64,000 bases of DNA from Luzula sylvatica (lineage: Eukaryota > Streptophyta > Magnoliopsida > Poales > Juncaceae): the NCBI GenBank assembly GCA_946800325.1, contig OX326956.1, positions 70,737,087 to 70,801,086 on the forward strand, read 5' to 3'. The position numbers were made by a program, and so were the translations under genes. Positions 1-11,138 of the stretch are shown piece after piece (position 1 is the first letter of the stretch; each line of letters starts with the position of its first letter). The notes beneath the pieces are model-generated. The model made no database searches. It saw nothing but the letters and a program-made list of their open reading frames with translations, and had not been told where the DNA came from.

Positions 1-199
1 ACACTTGAGATGATCACGGATCATTTTTCGTGCGTAACATGATGCTTAGATATAATCTTTCACTATCTGTAACAGGATGGTCATGGGATTATGATCGGGT
101 GTTATCTGAAACACGGAATTTGATGTGAGTCATCAAGATAAAAATTGTTCCTTTCGAGAGAAAGAGATATCCCTTAGGCCTATTGATGAATTGATCAAC

Positions 200-1814
200 T
201 GATGAGCGGGATTTTCGCGTGTTTTAATATGTCGTTGTGTTAAAACCCCGAACAACCAACAAAATTTATAATCTATGTTTGTACAGTAGTAAATGTATAG
301 ATTCGTTCCACGGGGAGCAATTGCGTCAAAGATTTAATCAAAAAGGGACTAGAAATAACGAAGAAGAATCATAGAAGGTAGTCCGTTACAACGGAAATAA
401 AGTCCGTTACAACGGACATTAGGGTGATTGTTAACGCAGGAATTGATATGAAGGTCCGTTACAACGGAGTAAGTTCCGTTACAACGGAAAGAGGTAGCCC
501 GTTATAACGGATAGAAGTAGCGTTATGACGGATTGGTTAATCCGTTACAACGAACTAGTATGTCCGTCACAACGCACTAGTATGAGTGCTCTTTAATGCT
601 TTTCCTCACTGGTCCGTTACAACGGAATTAAGGTGCGTTACAACGGAGTACCAACAGACTGAAGGTCAGGTACAAACCGAAAGGTCCGTTGTAACGCAAT
701 TTATGTTCGTTATAACGGAATTGTTCCTGGAACTGAGTTTGAGTATTTGATTTGAGGATTGAATTAAAGGGTTTGTTTTGGATTCAAATTGAAAAGTAAT
801 TGAACTAAGTAACAAGCATTAAGATCACACAAACAAACAAGGAAGATTTCGAAAAAAAAGATTCATTAAACCACAAGTTCTTTACACAAATCCAATTCAA
901 TTAAAACTACAAGAATTTCAAGAAAGGAAAGAAAACACCTAGAGAGATGAAGTGAGCTTCGAGTCTCGTCTTGGATGCCTTCCTCGTTGTCTTGAGATGC
1001 TAGTGAGCTAGACGCCTCGCACAACTTGTTCCTTTCGTACCAATCCACTCGCCAATCGAAGTGAGCTCCGTACCGGTTGAGTGAACTCGAGATTGCAAGA
1101 TATCAATTGGAAGGAAGCTCCCAATCGAATTAGAGTAAGCTCGATTCCTTGCTTGCGTGGATTCAGATGAAGGAAGCTCCAACCAAATCCCCACAACTCG
1201 ATCTTCGTCGAAGTGTAGACCAATTCACCGAATGAAGTGAGCTTCTATTCGGTGATCAATCTTAGAGAATTATCGTTCGATTTTGTAATTCTTGTGTGTT
1301 CTTGAAAGTTTCTTGGACTTGCTTAAGAGAGAGAGAGAGAGTGTGTGAGCAAGAAGGGTAAAAAGAGCGTCCTCAAACTCGTGGCCCTTTGGTCTTATTT
1401 ATAGCACTCACGGAGTCTTCTTATTGGCCCCGAGTTGGTGGAGAGGATTGAGGGTAATGAGGTAATTTCCACCAAATGTAGGTGGGAAGGATAAGGGCTA
1501 AGGATTGAGTGGTTTTCGTGTAGACTTTTGTGTAAGTTTCTGTCATGATAATTGTTTGCCTCCCGTCTCATTCATGTACCGAATATATCAGTATAATATA
1601 TCGTTTTCACTCCTCTTGACGTGTTGGAGACAACTACACTCTCCAAATTCCCATAAATGCCTTCTAATTCCTGTGATTAAGCAATAAAACACACTTAGTG
1701 AAGAAATATTCATGTTATCTCAAATATGATTAATAAAGTATATAGAATTGTTCTTCACAAGGGCTAAAATCCCCAAATTAAGCATTAAATTTGTGCCTTA
1801 TTTGCCTCACATCA
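200..1814 (-). mobile_element. Solo LTR (1615 bp), TSD TCAAC
   Basis: The block starts TGATGAGCGG and ends CTCACATCA, so it has TG...CA ends. It is flanked by the direct repeat TCAAC at 195-199 and 1815-1819. Removing it restores continuity of the surrounding copia 3' UTR, as judged against 18940-19100. No gag/pol or second LTR is attached, so it is a solo LTR left by LTR-LTR recombination. A TATA-like CTATAAATAAG on the minus strand near 1398, with an ATTGG (CCAAT complement) box nearby, suggests minus-strand orientation. It carries a palindrome array at 379-727. Confidence 0.75.
379..727. repeat. Array of CCGTT-NN-AACGG palindromes
   Basis: About twelve copies of a 12-bp near-palindrome lie here, mostly CCGTTACAACGG. 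Variants have AT or GT in the centre, or degenerate half-sites such as CGTTATGACGG. Spacers are irregular (roughly 8 to 60 bp) and unrelated to each other. The same motif forms the arrays at 58796-59350 and 63420-63942 in a different LTR family. Each half-site contains AACGG, the core of the plant MSA/MYB3R element, and fits the MYB consensus CNGTTR. That functional reading is inference. Confidence 0.8.
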
Positions 1815-2234
1815 TCAACGAAATCTCTGGCCAGAGTCAATGCTATTAATGGTTAATATCGATTGTGTTTGTTGATTCAATTCGGTATCGAGACATAAGT
1901 TTAGTCAATCAAATTATAAGCATGACTATTACCGTGCTTTTTGATTGACGGATATCGTGAACAAGAGAGCTAAACACCACAGTTCGAGATGGGTATAAAT
2001 GATCACAATCATTTTTCGTTTTTCAACGTGGGAAAGCTATCATGGATTTCTTCCTAGATCCCTCTCATGAGCCCGTGAACTTAGGCATAAGTTCACTACC
2101 ATCGCTTGATACGAACCAATGCGATCACACATAGAGATGTCTTATTTCGGGCTTAATTTCAATCTCTAAGGTTATGTGTACATGAGATGTACGCTAGTAC
2201 TTTCTTTAGTTGGATCTTGAACTGAGTGGGAGAC

Positions 2235-3163
2235 TGAAGGAAATACATTTACATATCAACTAGTAGATCGTACACATGAGGGTAGATGAACGTACGCGTT
2301 CGTCGGAACGATTGGATGCATAATAAGATTATGCAAATCTGACAGAAATTACATAGTCCGTCATGACGCACCATCTGGTCCGTCATGGCGCACAGTAATG
2401 TATTTCTGTGTAGGCCAATATTTGAGTATACCGTCATGACGCACCATCCAGTGCGTCATGACGGTGGTGCGTCATGACGCACAATCCTGTCCGTCATGAC
2501 GGAGCACCATTGTAACGGCTAGATCTAGTACTCGCACCGTCATGACGCACAATCCTGTCCGTCATGACGGAGCACCATTGTAACAGCTAGATCTAGTACT
2601 CGTGACAGGTGCGTCACGACGCACCAAGTTGTGCGTCATGACGCACTATGATCCGAATTATGGATTAGCAGTTTTGATACTCATTAATGCCCTATTAATG
2701 GAGGCTTTGATTATAAGACCTGAGCAATTATTCTCTCCTTTCTGCTAGTCATTCTACATATCTGAAAGAGGAAAAACTTGTGAGACAAGTTGAGGATATA
2801 CTCCATTAGAGAGATTGAAAGTTGAGCAAGTTTACGATGGTTTTAGGGAATCACGCGTAACCGAAAGACGCGAGCTCGAGGTGGATACGAGTAGAGAAAT
2901 CTCACGTGAGATTTTCTGGTGTGATCAATCGAGAGCAAGGTCGAGCAAGGTTGGAGATGAACCGCAGAAATTCCGGTTGTATACGACAAATTGGAGCTTC
3001 GAGCAAGATGTCGAATCGTGCGGGCATGGGACGCAGTGGTACCGGAATCGAAGCGAGCAAAGCAACTACGCAGTCAATCCGTCTCCATGATCAATTTCAC
3101 GTGGTATGATTCTCTATGAATTAAGAGTTAATTTCATAGGTACTTGCGCGTAGTTTAGGATTT
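2235..3163 (+). mobile_element. 3' LTR of the left copia element
   Basis: It begins with TG directly after the PPT. The layout matches the LTR at 14036-14664: palindrome array, then TATA box (ATTATAAG near 2709), then a leader rich in GAG and CGA trinucleotides. It ends in a GCGCGTAG block matching GTGCGTAA at the end of the 14036 LTR. The right boundary is approximate because no clean CA or TSD could be placed. Orientation is plus. Confidence 0.5.
2355..2655. repeat. Array of CGTCATGACG palindromes
   Basis: Ten copies of CGTCATGACG (one CGTCATGGCG, one CGTCACGACG) are flanked by G/T C on the left and C/G A on the right. A segment of about 65 bp containing two motifs plus CTAGATCTAGTACTCG is tandemly duplicated at about 2473-2602. 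The array lies just upstream of the TATA-like box near 2709, inside the LTR. Each motif is a back-to-back CGTCA/TGACG pair, the core bound by TGA-class bZIP factors. Actual binding is inference. Confidence 0.8.
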
Positions 3164-3289
3164 GTACGATCGAGTCATCGGCATGGCCTTCGGGATCGGG
3201 TCGGACCGGGCCACACAATCTGCTGTGCGGGGCTCAGTAGTGACGTCGATACCCAACAACATGCAACAACGAAGGGAGTGTAGCAACTT

Positions 3290-5276
3290 CTGGTTGCAAG
3301 AAAATAAAAAGAAAAAGAAAAAAAACCCCAATAATTAAAATAAAGAATAGATGGAGGTAACACTTGATATATGATAATGGAGTTCACCTAGAACAATGTC
3401 TACATCCCAGGGTAATAGTCTTGCCGTCACAAATCGTGACAAACCTCTTATTATAATTCATATTACAACAAGTACTAACAAGGGTGTAGAGCCTTTAAGC
3501 AACATACTAACTCTACAAAACAACAGATATAACAATTATCCAAAGCAACCACATGATCACTCAAGAACGCACTCTAGATTAAGGCTACTCTCACAAGGTG
3601 TAGATAATTAGAAATAGTCTAAACAATGGGGCTAGATTTTCTCTCTTTCTAAGCCGACGGCTATGGTTTTCTCCCTTTCATTTTGCTATTTGGTGTGTGA
3701 AATGAAGGGGGTGATGGGTCCTATTTATAGTGCAAGGAGAAGGCAACAACCAGGCGTAAAGCACTCTAATTTTTTACTCAAACCCTAGCAAATTCGAGTA
3801 GAAGAGTGTAGAAGACTAGAGAGTTTCTTGGAGACTAAGTTGGGCTGGAATAGTTATTGGGCTGCTAGTAGAATCATCTTATCTCTATCTTTGTAACTAG
3901 AGCTGGCAAAGTTGATCCGAACCCGAAAAACCGACATGAGTAACCTGAAGCCCGATCCGACCAGACTAGACAAAATTTACGAAGATCAAACAACCCGACT
4001 CGGACCGACCCGGGACTAAATAACCCGAATCCGAAAGTAGATGTTTTATAAGTTACCCGAACTCGACCCGATCCGAAATCGAGTTACCCGAGACTCGAAT
4101 ATAACCCGAATTTACTAGTTGAATCAAATCTTATAATTTGAAATTTAAGTTATTATTTTTGTCCGCAACTGAATTAATTCAAATCCGACATAACCCGAAC
4201 CCGAAGAATCTGACCCGAACACATAATTTAATCCGAAAAAAATCCGACCAAAATAAAACCCGAACACAACCCGACCCTATCCGACTTAACTTCACCCGAA
4301 AATAATCCGAACATAAAAATGACCCGAACCCGAAAATACCCACCCGATTATGACCCGACCCACCCGATTTGCCACCTCTATTTGTGACTCTGAATTTGAT
4401 TATCTTTATATTTATGGAAATCTCTTAAAGTTATCTACAACTTTTGATCACAACCCAATTCCATTTTGAATAATTTATGATTTTCGTTTATTCAATTTTT
4501 TAAAACAAAACAAATTAGGCAGTATATGGGCTACTGGTATGTTGGTAAAACACTCATAAATTTCGGGATACAAATCCAAATTGGATGATCTACGCTGTTC
4601 TGAAAAGATGGTAAAGTTATCTACAACTTTGATTTTCATCATAAATTGATTTGAAAAATTTGTCATTTTCATTTCTTCAGATTTCCAAAACGTACCAGAT
4701 TAGACAGTTTTTTCATCCTAGATTTCTATTACTATCCGTCCGGACGCTAGATTCTGGAGTCCGGACTGATAGTGATATTTTGCACTATCCAAAAGGTTTT
4801 TGGATTTTCACTTCGTCAAATCATTTGAGATTTTCCACCAATTCTAGGGTATCTGGAGTTTACCAAAGAGTGATTTGGGATCGTGTGAGTTTTCAAATCT
4901 TCAAGTTTTGTACGGGTTTCTTCATGTTTTTTTCGGTATTTTCGGTATTTGTCTTCAAATCTTGTACGCACTCTCCGTTGAATATTATGTTGTAATATTC
5001 TTGATGTTCCTCAGTGAATCTTCTACGGATTTAGTTCTTCTTTTATGAGGCCTTTATTTACGGGTTTCTTCAATATATATAATCGGGTGATATCCTGTCT
5101 GTGAATTCTTCAATTAATGGGTTTCTTCAACATATTAACCGGGTAGTATCCCGATGCTTCATCTTCATGAATGATGTGGTGTATCAAATCGTAAATCCAT
5201 TAATCATACTTAGATGAAACCGATAGTAGCTTAATATTATTTTGAACCACATCAAACAAGCCAAGAAGAAAGATGG
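3290..5276 (-). mobile_element. Degenerate LTR-like block, minus orientation
   Basis: Short blocks are shared in the same order with the LTR at 28387-33066: around 3360-3480 (GTCTACATCCC then CCGTCACAA), around 3500-3600 (ACAACAGATATAACAA), around 4900-5150 (repeated CTTCTACGG and CGGGTTTCTTCAA), and an end in CATCAAACAAG near 5253. A TATA box is readable on the minus strand near 3725 (rev. comp. of CCTATTTATAG). No open frame belongs to it. A hAT-type element (3898-4380) sits inside. Boundaries are uncertain and no TSD was found. Confidence 0.4.
3898..4380. mobile_element. Non-autonomous hAT-type element, ACCCGA-rich
   Basis: Imperfect terminal inverted repeats TAGAGCTGGCAAA and TTTGCCACCTCTA are flanked by the 8-bp direct repeats TTTGTAAC (3890-3897) and TTTGTGAC (4381-4388). 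The 8-bp TSD is the hAT signature. The 483-bp interior has no coding capacity and consists largely of degenerate ACCCGA/ATCCGA repeats. Same family as 5285-6042. Confidence 0.8.
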
Positions 5277-5284
5277 GTATTGTG

Positions 5285-6042
5285 TAGAGCTGGCAAAATC
5301 TGACCCAACCCGAAAAAATGACCCGACCCGCCCGAACCCGACCCGACCCAAAAATGTTGAAGAGTCAACGAAACCGAAACCGAAACCGAAACCGAATGAC
5401 CCGAACCCAAATGATCCGAATCCGAAATCGACCCGAAACCGAATGAACCGAACCCGAATTCGACCCGAAACCGAATGATCCGAATCCGAAATCGATCCGA
5501 AACCGAATGATCCGAACCCGAATGACCGAAACCCGAGCGACCCGCAACCCAAATCACCCGAAACCCGAACTAACCCGAAACCCGAATGACCCGAAAATTA
5601 TGACCCGAATGACCCGAAATTCACGACCCGAATGATCCGAAAATTAAAATATTATTGTTAAAATCAATATAATATTGCTAAAATATCTTGGAATCAATAA
5701 AATAAATCCGGAATTATCCGAAAACTAAATTTTTGAAAAATCGAATGATTCGAAATCACATTTTGCGAAATCCGAGTTACCCGAAAATCAAAATAGCCAA
5801 GACCCGAAAACCGAAACGACCCGGAACCGATTGACCTGAAAACCGAAACGACCCGAACCCGAATGACCCGAAATCGAAACGACCCGGAACCGAAAGACCC
5901 GAAAACCGAAACGGCCCGAACCAGAACGACCCGAAACCCGAACGACCCGCGACTTGAACGACCCGATGACCCAAATGACCCGCAAACCGAAACGACCTGA
6001 ACCCGAAATGACCCGACCCGACCCGCCCGATTGCCACCTCTA
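5285..6042. mobile_element. Non-autonomous hAT-type element, ACCCGA-rich
   Basis: The termini TAGAGCTGGCAAAA and ATTGCCACCTCTA match the element at 3898-4380. The flanks GTATTGTG (5277-5284) and GTATTTTG (6043-6050) form an 8-bp TSD with one mismatch. The 758-bp interior is dominated by irregular ACCCGAA-type repeats. These repeats open long low-complexity frames rich in Gly-Phe or Pro-Asn, which are repeat artefacts rather than proteins. Confidence 0.82.
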
Positions 6043-6302
6043 GTATTTTGTAAGAATCGATAATTGATCTTTTCTTTACGAAAGCCGTTGGATTGATATT
6101 GTTAGGGAAGACAGAGGAGTTTTGAACCTATTTGCTCGTATTTTAGTTATAACTTTTATAGGTGAGGAGATGACGCTAATTGGTCTAAATTCATCCATTA
6201 ACTATTATTAATCAAAAGCACTAATATATTAAGCAAATGTTAAGTTCTTCAAAAATAATGAAATTTAATTGCTCATTTTATTAGGATCCAAGCAATTACA
6301 AA
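6043..6302. other. Spacer 3' of the GDSL pseudogene
   Basis: AT-rich tract between the hAT element and the stop codon of the minus-strand GDSL pseudogene. It would contain the pseudogene's 3' UTR. Nothing else could be recognised. Confidence 0.4.
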
Positions 6303-7321
6303 TTACTGGCAAACACTTAGTATCGGTGGATGAGCGTAAGGACCTTTGAGCCATCCATTGGCGATGTAATGATATGCACTTTCTGTCAAGTGAGCCCCAT
6401 CCCAATTCAAATAATTTGGTTGGTTTTTGCAAGGTTTCACTCCTTCCATACCGCATACTTTGCTTATATTGTAGTTGTACTGGCCCCCTACTCCACAACA
6501 AACTCGAAGAGGCGTTTCAACGAATCCTACAAGTAATTAATTAGATAATATCTATATATGCACTAATTTCTATACAAAGGAACTTAATTAGTTAATTTAA
6601 CAAATATTTCTCAATGATAACTGACCTAAGTGTTTTGGAGACTTGATTAAATCAATGATGGAAGTGTAGTAGTCGTAGTCCGCGGAGATGATTTTTACAT
6701 GAGGATACTTACACCTCAGCTTAGTCACAGATTCTCGAAGTAAGGAGTTTTGGAACATAGACAACTTGTTGAACTTCTTTAAACACCCAGTCTCAGCCTC
6801 GTAATCCTTTCTATTTGTGCTTGGATACACGTAAAGAATCACTGGTATGCACCCGTAAGGAGGAATTCCCGGAACCACTATAGTTTGAGCCCCTTCACTT
6901 ATGAGCCTCTAAACATGCATCATAGTGTGAAATAGTGTTGGCACTTCATTTAAACGTACAAAAAATAATTAATAAAATAAGAAACATTTTTATGCACAAA
7001 TAATTACCTCAATTGCCTTTGAAACTTTTTCCACGAGTATCGGAATGTACGTTCTCACTACGGACGGGCTCTTTCCAGAAAAGAGGGCGATGGTATAGTC
7101 GTTGATGCCAAACTCTCCTACAAAAAATAAGGATTTTTTGAAAAAGCCCCTGCATTCTAAAATAAGAAGACATGTACTGATTAGTTAAATTAAGTAACCT
7201 TCTAGAATATTTTGCTTTGTTTGATATGTAAAGCTTAATATTTGCATCGCGCACATCATTGCTAAAAATCCTGTTCTGGATGTCATGTATCTAATTAGGG
7301 AAAATATACTTGCCCCACCCC

Positions 7322-8174
7322 TAGGGGTGTACGTTGACCGGGTTGGGCGGGTTCTTATTGAAACTATAACCCAATCCACTTAGAACGGGTTTCCATTTTT
7401 TCAACCCAACACAATCCATGATACTTATACAAATTTCGAAACCCAACATAACCGGGATGGACGGGTTAGCCGGATTTTTTTTACCGATTCTATACTATAT
7501 AGATATGTATTTGATTATTCATATGTAACAAAAAAATATTCAATAAGAACTATTTGTTGATTAAACACTCAAAATTATTTTAACAAACACATGAATCACG
7601 ATTGAAAAATAAATCATAATTTAATTAAATCATATAATATAACGAACACCCAATTCGATGGTACCAATTGTACTTGAATCATATAATATAACATCAATTA
7701 AGTAAATGAGAATGTCCCATGAAGAAGTTTTATGTTGTTGGTTTGATTATTTGAACTTCATATGTTTCCGACGTGATGAAAATAAAAGAAAGAGTTTCAT
7801 CATTTTATTGACTATTGAGTTTTGTTATGAATTTGTGGTTAGCAATTTAGTGGACTTGTGGTTGTGTCTTAGTAAATTATTAATTGAAGTGAAGAGAACC
7901 CAAGTCTAATTTATGTTAAACTAATGTAAATGATAAATGTGATAATTAACTTTCTAAAGTATTAGAGATATGAATAAGTTTTACCTAATTAATTGAAAAT
8001 TTGATAGTCTATGGGTCGGGTTGGGTTATTCGGGTTTTTAATTTCAAATCCACAACCCGACCCGCAAAAATCGGGTCGGTCTGAGTCGGTCCGGGTCCCG
8101 ATCCCACATTTTTGAAACCTGCAAAAACGGGTTGGACGGGTTGGGCGGGTTGAAGAATTTTGTGTACACCCCTA
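7322..8174. mobile_element. Non-autonomous hAT-type element in GDSL pseudogene
   Basis: Termini TAGGGGTGTAC and GTACACCCCTA are an 11-bp inverted repeat, flanked by the perfect 8-bp TSD CCCACCCC (7314-7321 and 8175-8182). Subterminal regions are rich in GGGTTGGGCGGG-type repeats, inverted between the two ends. There is no transposase. The short frames inside (for example near 7706-7909) have no recognisable motif. It lies between exon 3 and exon 1 of the pseudogene. Confidence 0.88.
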
Positions 8175-8519
8175 CCCACCCCCACCACTGACCCCTCTCA
8201 AACTCATCCCAAAAGCCTTGATGAATTGACAAACAAAACTTACGTGAATTGATTAACATTTCTAATTGACTCAATTAAATATCAATTGACACGTTCAATT
8301 GACACATTATTAATTTAATATATTGATACTAATACGTGTTAATTAATGTGTCAATTCAATAAAACGGTCAATTAAATTGCTAATCGATCAATTAATAATA
8401 CTAATGAATCCATTTAATTTTATTTTACCACCTCATCAAAATTATTTTTTTTTAGTTTGAAGGGCTGCATATATAACCCCATCCAATTAAGTTCAGAATA
8501 GAGGTACTAACTTTTATAC

Positions 8520-9052
8520 TTTATACGTATAGTTTTTCATTTTTTTATGTATTATTCGTTATACTTTATACGTATACTTTATACGTATACTTTATACGGG
8601 TATCGTATCTGACACGATACGGATACGGCGATACATGGATTTTGAAAAAAGTATAGGATACGATACGTCTATTATATATAATATTTTATTATTTTATTAA
8701 TTATAATTTATATATTTTGTATTTTTTATATTGTATATTTGACATAAAATATATTAAATGTTTGTTTTTACAAAATTAACTTCACATTATGTAAACGTTT
8801 ATTATATTTAGTTATTTACGTATATAATTACTCGTTTATTTCGATCTCAAATTTTAATATTTATTTTTCAAGTACATTTATTTATACGTTAGAAGTATCC
8901 GACAAGTATCCGGAAGTATCCGAGAAGTATCCGTTATTATTTTGAAATAAAATATTCAGATATGCCATGTGGTGTATCGGATACGAGTATCAGTATCCAA
9001 TACGATACGACTTGATTTTTGAAGTATCCGCGCAAGATAGATTATACTTTAT
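8520..9052. repeat. GATACG-rich dispersed repeat, hAT-like
   Basis: Tandem TTTATACGTATAC units near 8570-8600 run into GGGTATCGTATC... and then GTATCCG repeats, ending at CCGCGCAAGATAG. Internal and right-terminal blocks match the better defined element at 46319-46813 (GGGTATCGTATCTGA, right end CCGCGTAATATAG). The left end is obscured by the tandem units, so boundaries are approximate and no TSD is claimed. Confidence 0.55.
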
Positions 9053-10105
9053 ACCTTTTCTTAGTATTTTTATAATATTTTCCTATACCATGGAAAGAAA
9101 GATATGTAATTAATACATTTTCACTATATACTTGTTCCTATACTACAAATAAAATATTTTTTATAGTTTATAATTTTTTAATTTTATTTATACATCATTT
9201 TCTATCGTCTTGATAAAAATATATGTAATCAATATTATTTATACCTTTTTTTATACTATGAATATAAGTTTTGTTCAGATTTATACTTTTTTGTCATAGA
9301 TAAAGATTTGTTGATATTTATACATTGTTTATTATTATTTAATATTTTCTAATATTTGTTGTAGAAAAAATGTATAAATACTAGTGTTTTTAATTAGGAG
9401 TCGTTGTAAAAAGATACAAAATGTGAAGGTGAAATGTACAGTGCAAAAACAACTATCTGAAAATTTTGGAGGCTGTCCATATTTTCGGCGCTGCCCGTTA
9501 AATGCGGTTGTTTGTCTAATTTTGCTGCCGGCGCTTTTTTTAAGCCATCGCCTATTCCACGTATCGACTCTTGGTTGAAATTGGCGTTTTAGAGTGCGTT
9601 AGCAACTCCCAATTTAATTTTCAATTATATTTCATTTTACACATGATCATGTCATTTTTATTTGACTAAATTTTTAATTATTCTGTCTTCAATCTTTATA
9701 AAAAACAAAATATTTTTATTTATATTTTGCAGATATTTGCAAAATTATTATTTTTATTTCCATTCTAATATTTTTGTCTTTTTTATGACAATTTTATTTT
9801 GTAATTTTTTTGACAAACTCTAATTTATGTTTTTAGATTTTTTTTGAACAAATTTTCTACAAACTCTAATTAGGAAGGAGAGAAGGAGAGAGAAGCACAA
9901 TTAATGACATACAAGACGGAAACAAATTGAAATAGAAATGAAAAAAATAATTAATAACAAATGATAATTTTTGTAGTATCTAAAATATTCTTTTCTGAGA
10001 AAAATTGTATGATAACACTCTCTGTAATAATAATATTAATAATAATAATAACAGTATATATACTTTTTGTACTCTCTTTCTTTAAAGAACCTTGTAAAAA
10101 CATAC
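9053..10105. other. AT-rich interior of the GDSL pseudogene
   Basis: Mostly A/T-rich with short T tracts and a small GCC/GGCG island near 9480-9590. GDSL exon 2 (expected [10 protein letters not shown] coding on the minus strand) was looked for here and not seen. No convincing gene. Confidence 0.4.
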
Positions 10106-10868
10106 CAATAAAATCTAGGACAAGTCGCCCATCTGAAAACCGTCCAGTTGGATGGCGAAAGAAGGTTTTGCCATATGGTGAATTAACTGTTGGATAAAAA
10201 TGGCGAAAAAAATGTATAGCTGAGTAATGGTAGTATTGTTTAAAACGAACATGCAACCAAAACCTGATACGACGGGGCCAGGAGTTATATTTCTTGCCGA
10301 AAGCACAACAATGTTTCCTGTGTCCGCATACGAGTCGCCGAAACTAAAAATTGATTTGATTTGCAGTTTTGCTTGGCCATGAGATGAAAATGAGAGGAGG
10401 TGGAGGAGGAGGAGGAGGATTACTGGTTTCATTTCTTAGATGGCGAAAATTGTAACCTAGGATAGATGGTAAGTAGAGCCTTAATAGATTTGCGTGCGGC
10501 TTATTGACCTGTAATATTTTAAGAAAAAAAGAGATCCGCATTTTGCTCCAGTTTTTTTTTTGTTGTTGTTGGAAGATGGTCAACAGTATGTGTTGTGAAG
10601 ATTAGTAAAAGTATTCAAAATCATTGATTAATCTCTCGTGTAAAGTAAGTTGGTATTCATAGCTTCAGGAAAATGGAATCAACCAAAAATTATCATTATT
10701 TCCGTTGTCTACTGGGAAGTTGATTTGATTAACAAAATAGTTAACCTAGAACTTTTAAAGTAAGCTCGTTGATAAGGCTTAGTTTCATTATTAATTTTTG
10801 ACGAAGCCTGTTGTTTGATTATTTTCAAATTCATTATCGCCTAGAAATATCATTTATATATTATAAAT

Positions 10869-11130
10869 AGGAGCCTTCTATCATACACCCCTTTCCTTAT
10901 CATACACCCATTTTCAAGGGTATTTGGAGTAATTATCCATTTATGAATATTTAAGGTAAGATATCAAATATATTTATCAATTAATGTTTAACTAAATTGG
11001 AATTTTTTGTTGTTCATTTAAACAAAAATCTCCATAAAAGATAAATTTTATGATACACCCTTTTACAAATATTATTAATTGCTAAAATACCCAAAATACC
11101 CTTGTAAAATGGTGTATGATAGAACTCCCC
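10869..11130. mobile_element. MITE, 262 bp, TSD TTATAAAT
   Basis: The ends form an inverted repeat: left GGAGCCTTCTATCATACACC, right GGTGTATGATAGAACTCC. They are flanked by TTATAAAT direct repeats (10861-10868 and 11131-11138). The interior is AT-rich and non-coding and contains further inverted CAAGGGTAT/ATACCCTTG blocks. An 8-bp TSD fits hAT. A 9-bp Mutator-type TSD with one mismatch is not excluded. Confidence 0.8.
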
Positions 11131-11138
11131 TTATAAAT

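Larger units (their letters stand above)
1..2234 (+). mobile_element. 3' UTR of a Ty1-copia element (5' part outside window)
   Basis: Positions 1-199 and 1820-2234 read as one non-coding tract split by the solo LTR at 200-1814. Blocks such as the stretch around ATTGTTCCTTTC (near 150) and the 'gatatcgtgaacaagag' stretch (near 1950) recur in the same order at 18940-19200, in the 3' UTR of the copia element at 14036-20142. The two are therefore relatives. The tract ends in a purine-rich PPT (GAGTGGGAGA, about 2224-2233) immediately before an LTR that begins with TG at 2235. No gag or pol is left in the window. Assignment to copia rests on similarity to the better preserved copy, not on coding sequence here. 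Confidence 0.55.
6303..10432 (-). pseudogene. GDSL esterase/lipase pseudogene, exon 2 missing
   Basis: A minus-strand relative of the three plus-strand GDSL genes. Recognisable parts: exon 1 (10432-10106) with a hydrophobic signal peptide and block [13 protein letters not shown]; exon 3 (7156-7008, 149 nt) with block III GEFGINDY; exon 4 (6908-6626) with VVPGIPPYGC; exon 5 (6526-6303) with the Asp-His motif WDGAHLTE and a TAA stop. Splice sites of exons 3-5 are canonical and their frame is open. Two defects show. Within exon 1 about 80 nt of foreign sequence and a frame change separate block I from SPYGKTFFRHPTGR. Exon 2, which carries the oxyanion glycine (block II), is not found anywhere in 7157-10105. 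That interval instead holds a hAT element (7322-8174), a GATACG-rich repeat (about 8520-9052) and AT-rich DNA. RFSDGRL also replaces the family's usual RCSDGRL. Probably not functional. Confidence 0.85.

Noticed and set aside
866..1223. Short minus-strand frames near 866-1223
   Set aside because: They overlap in several frames within the solo LTR leader and show no domain.
5184..5557. Overlapping open frames rich in Gly-Phe-Ser or Pro-Asn on both strands
   Set aside because: All frames stay open only because the DNA is an ACCCGAA-type repeat inside a hAT-type element. No start context and no homologous domain.
5777..6037. Further repeat-coded frame (Arg/Phe/Gly rich)
   Set aside because: Same low-complexity interior of the 5285-6042 element.
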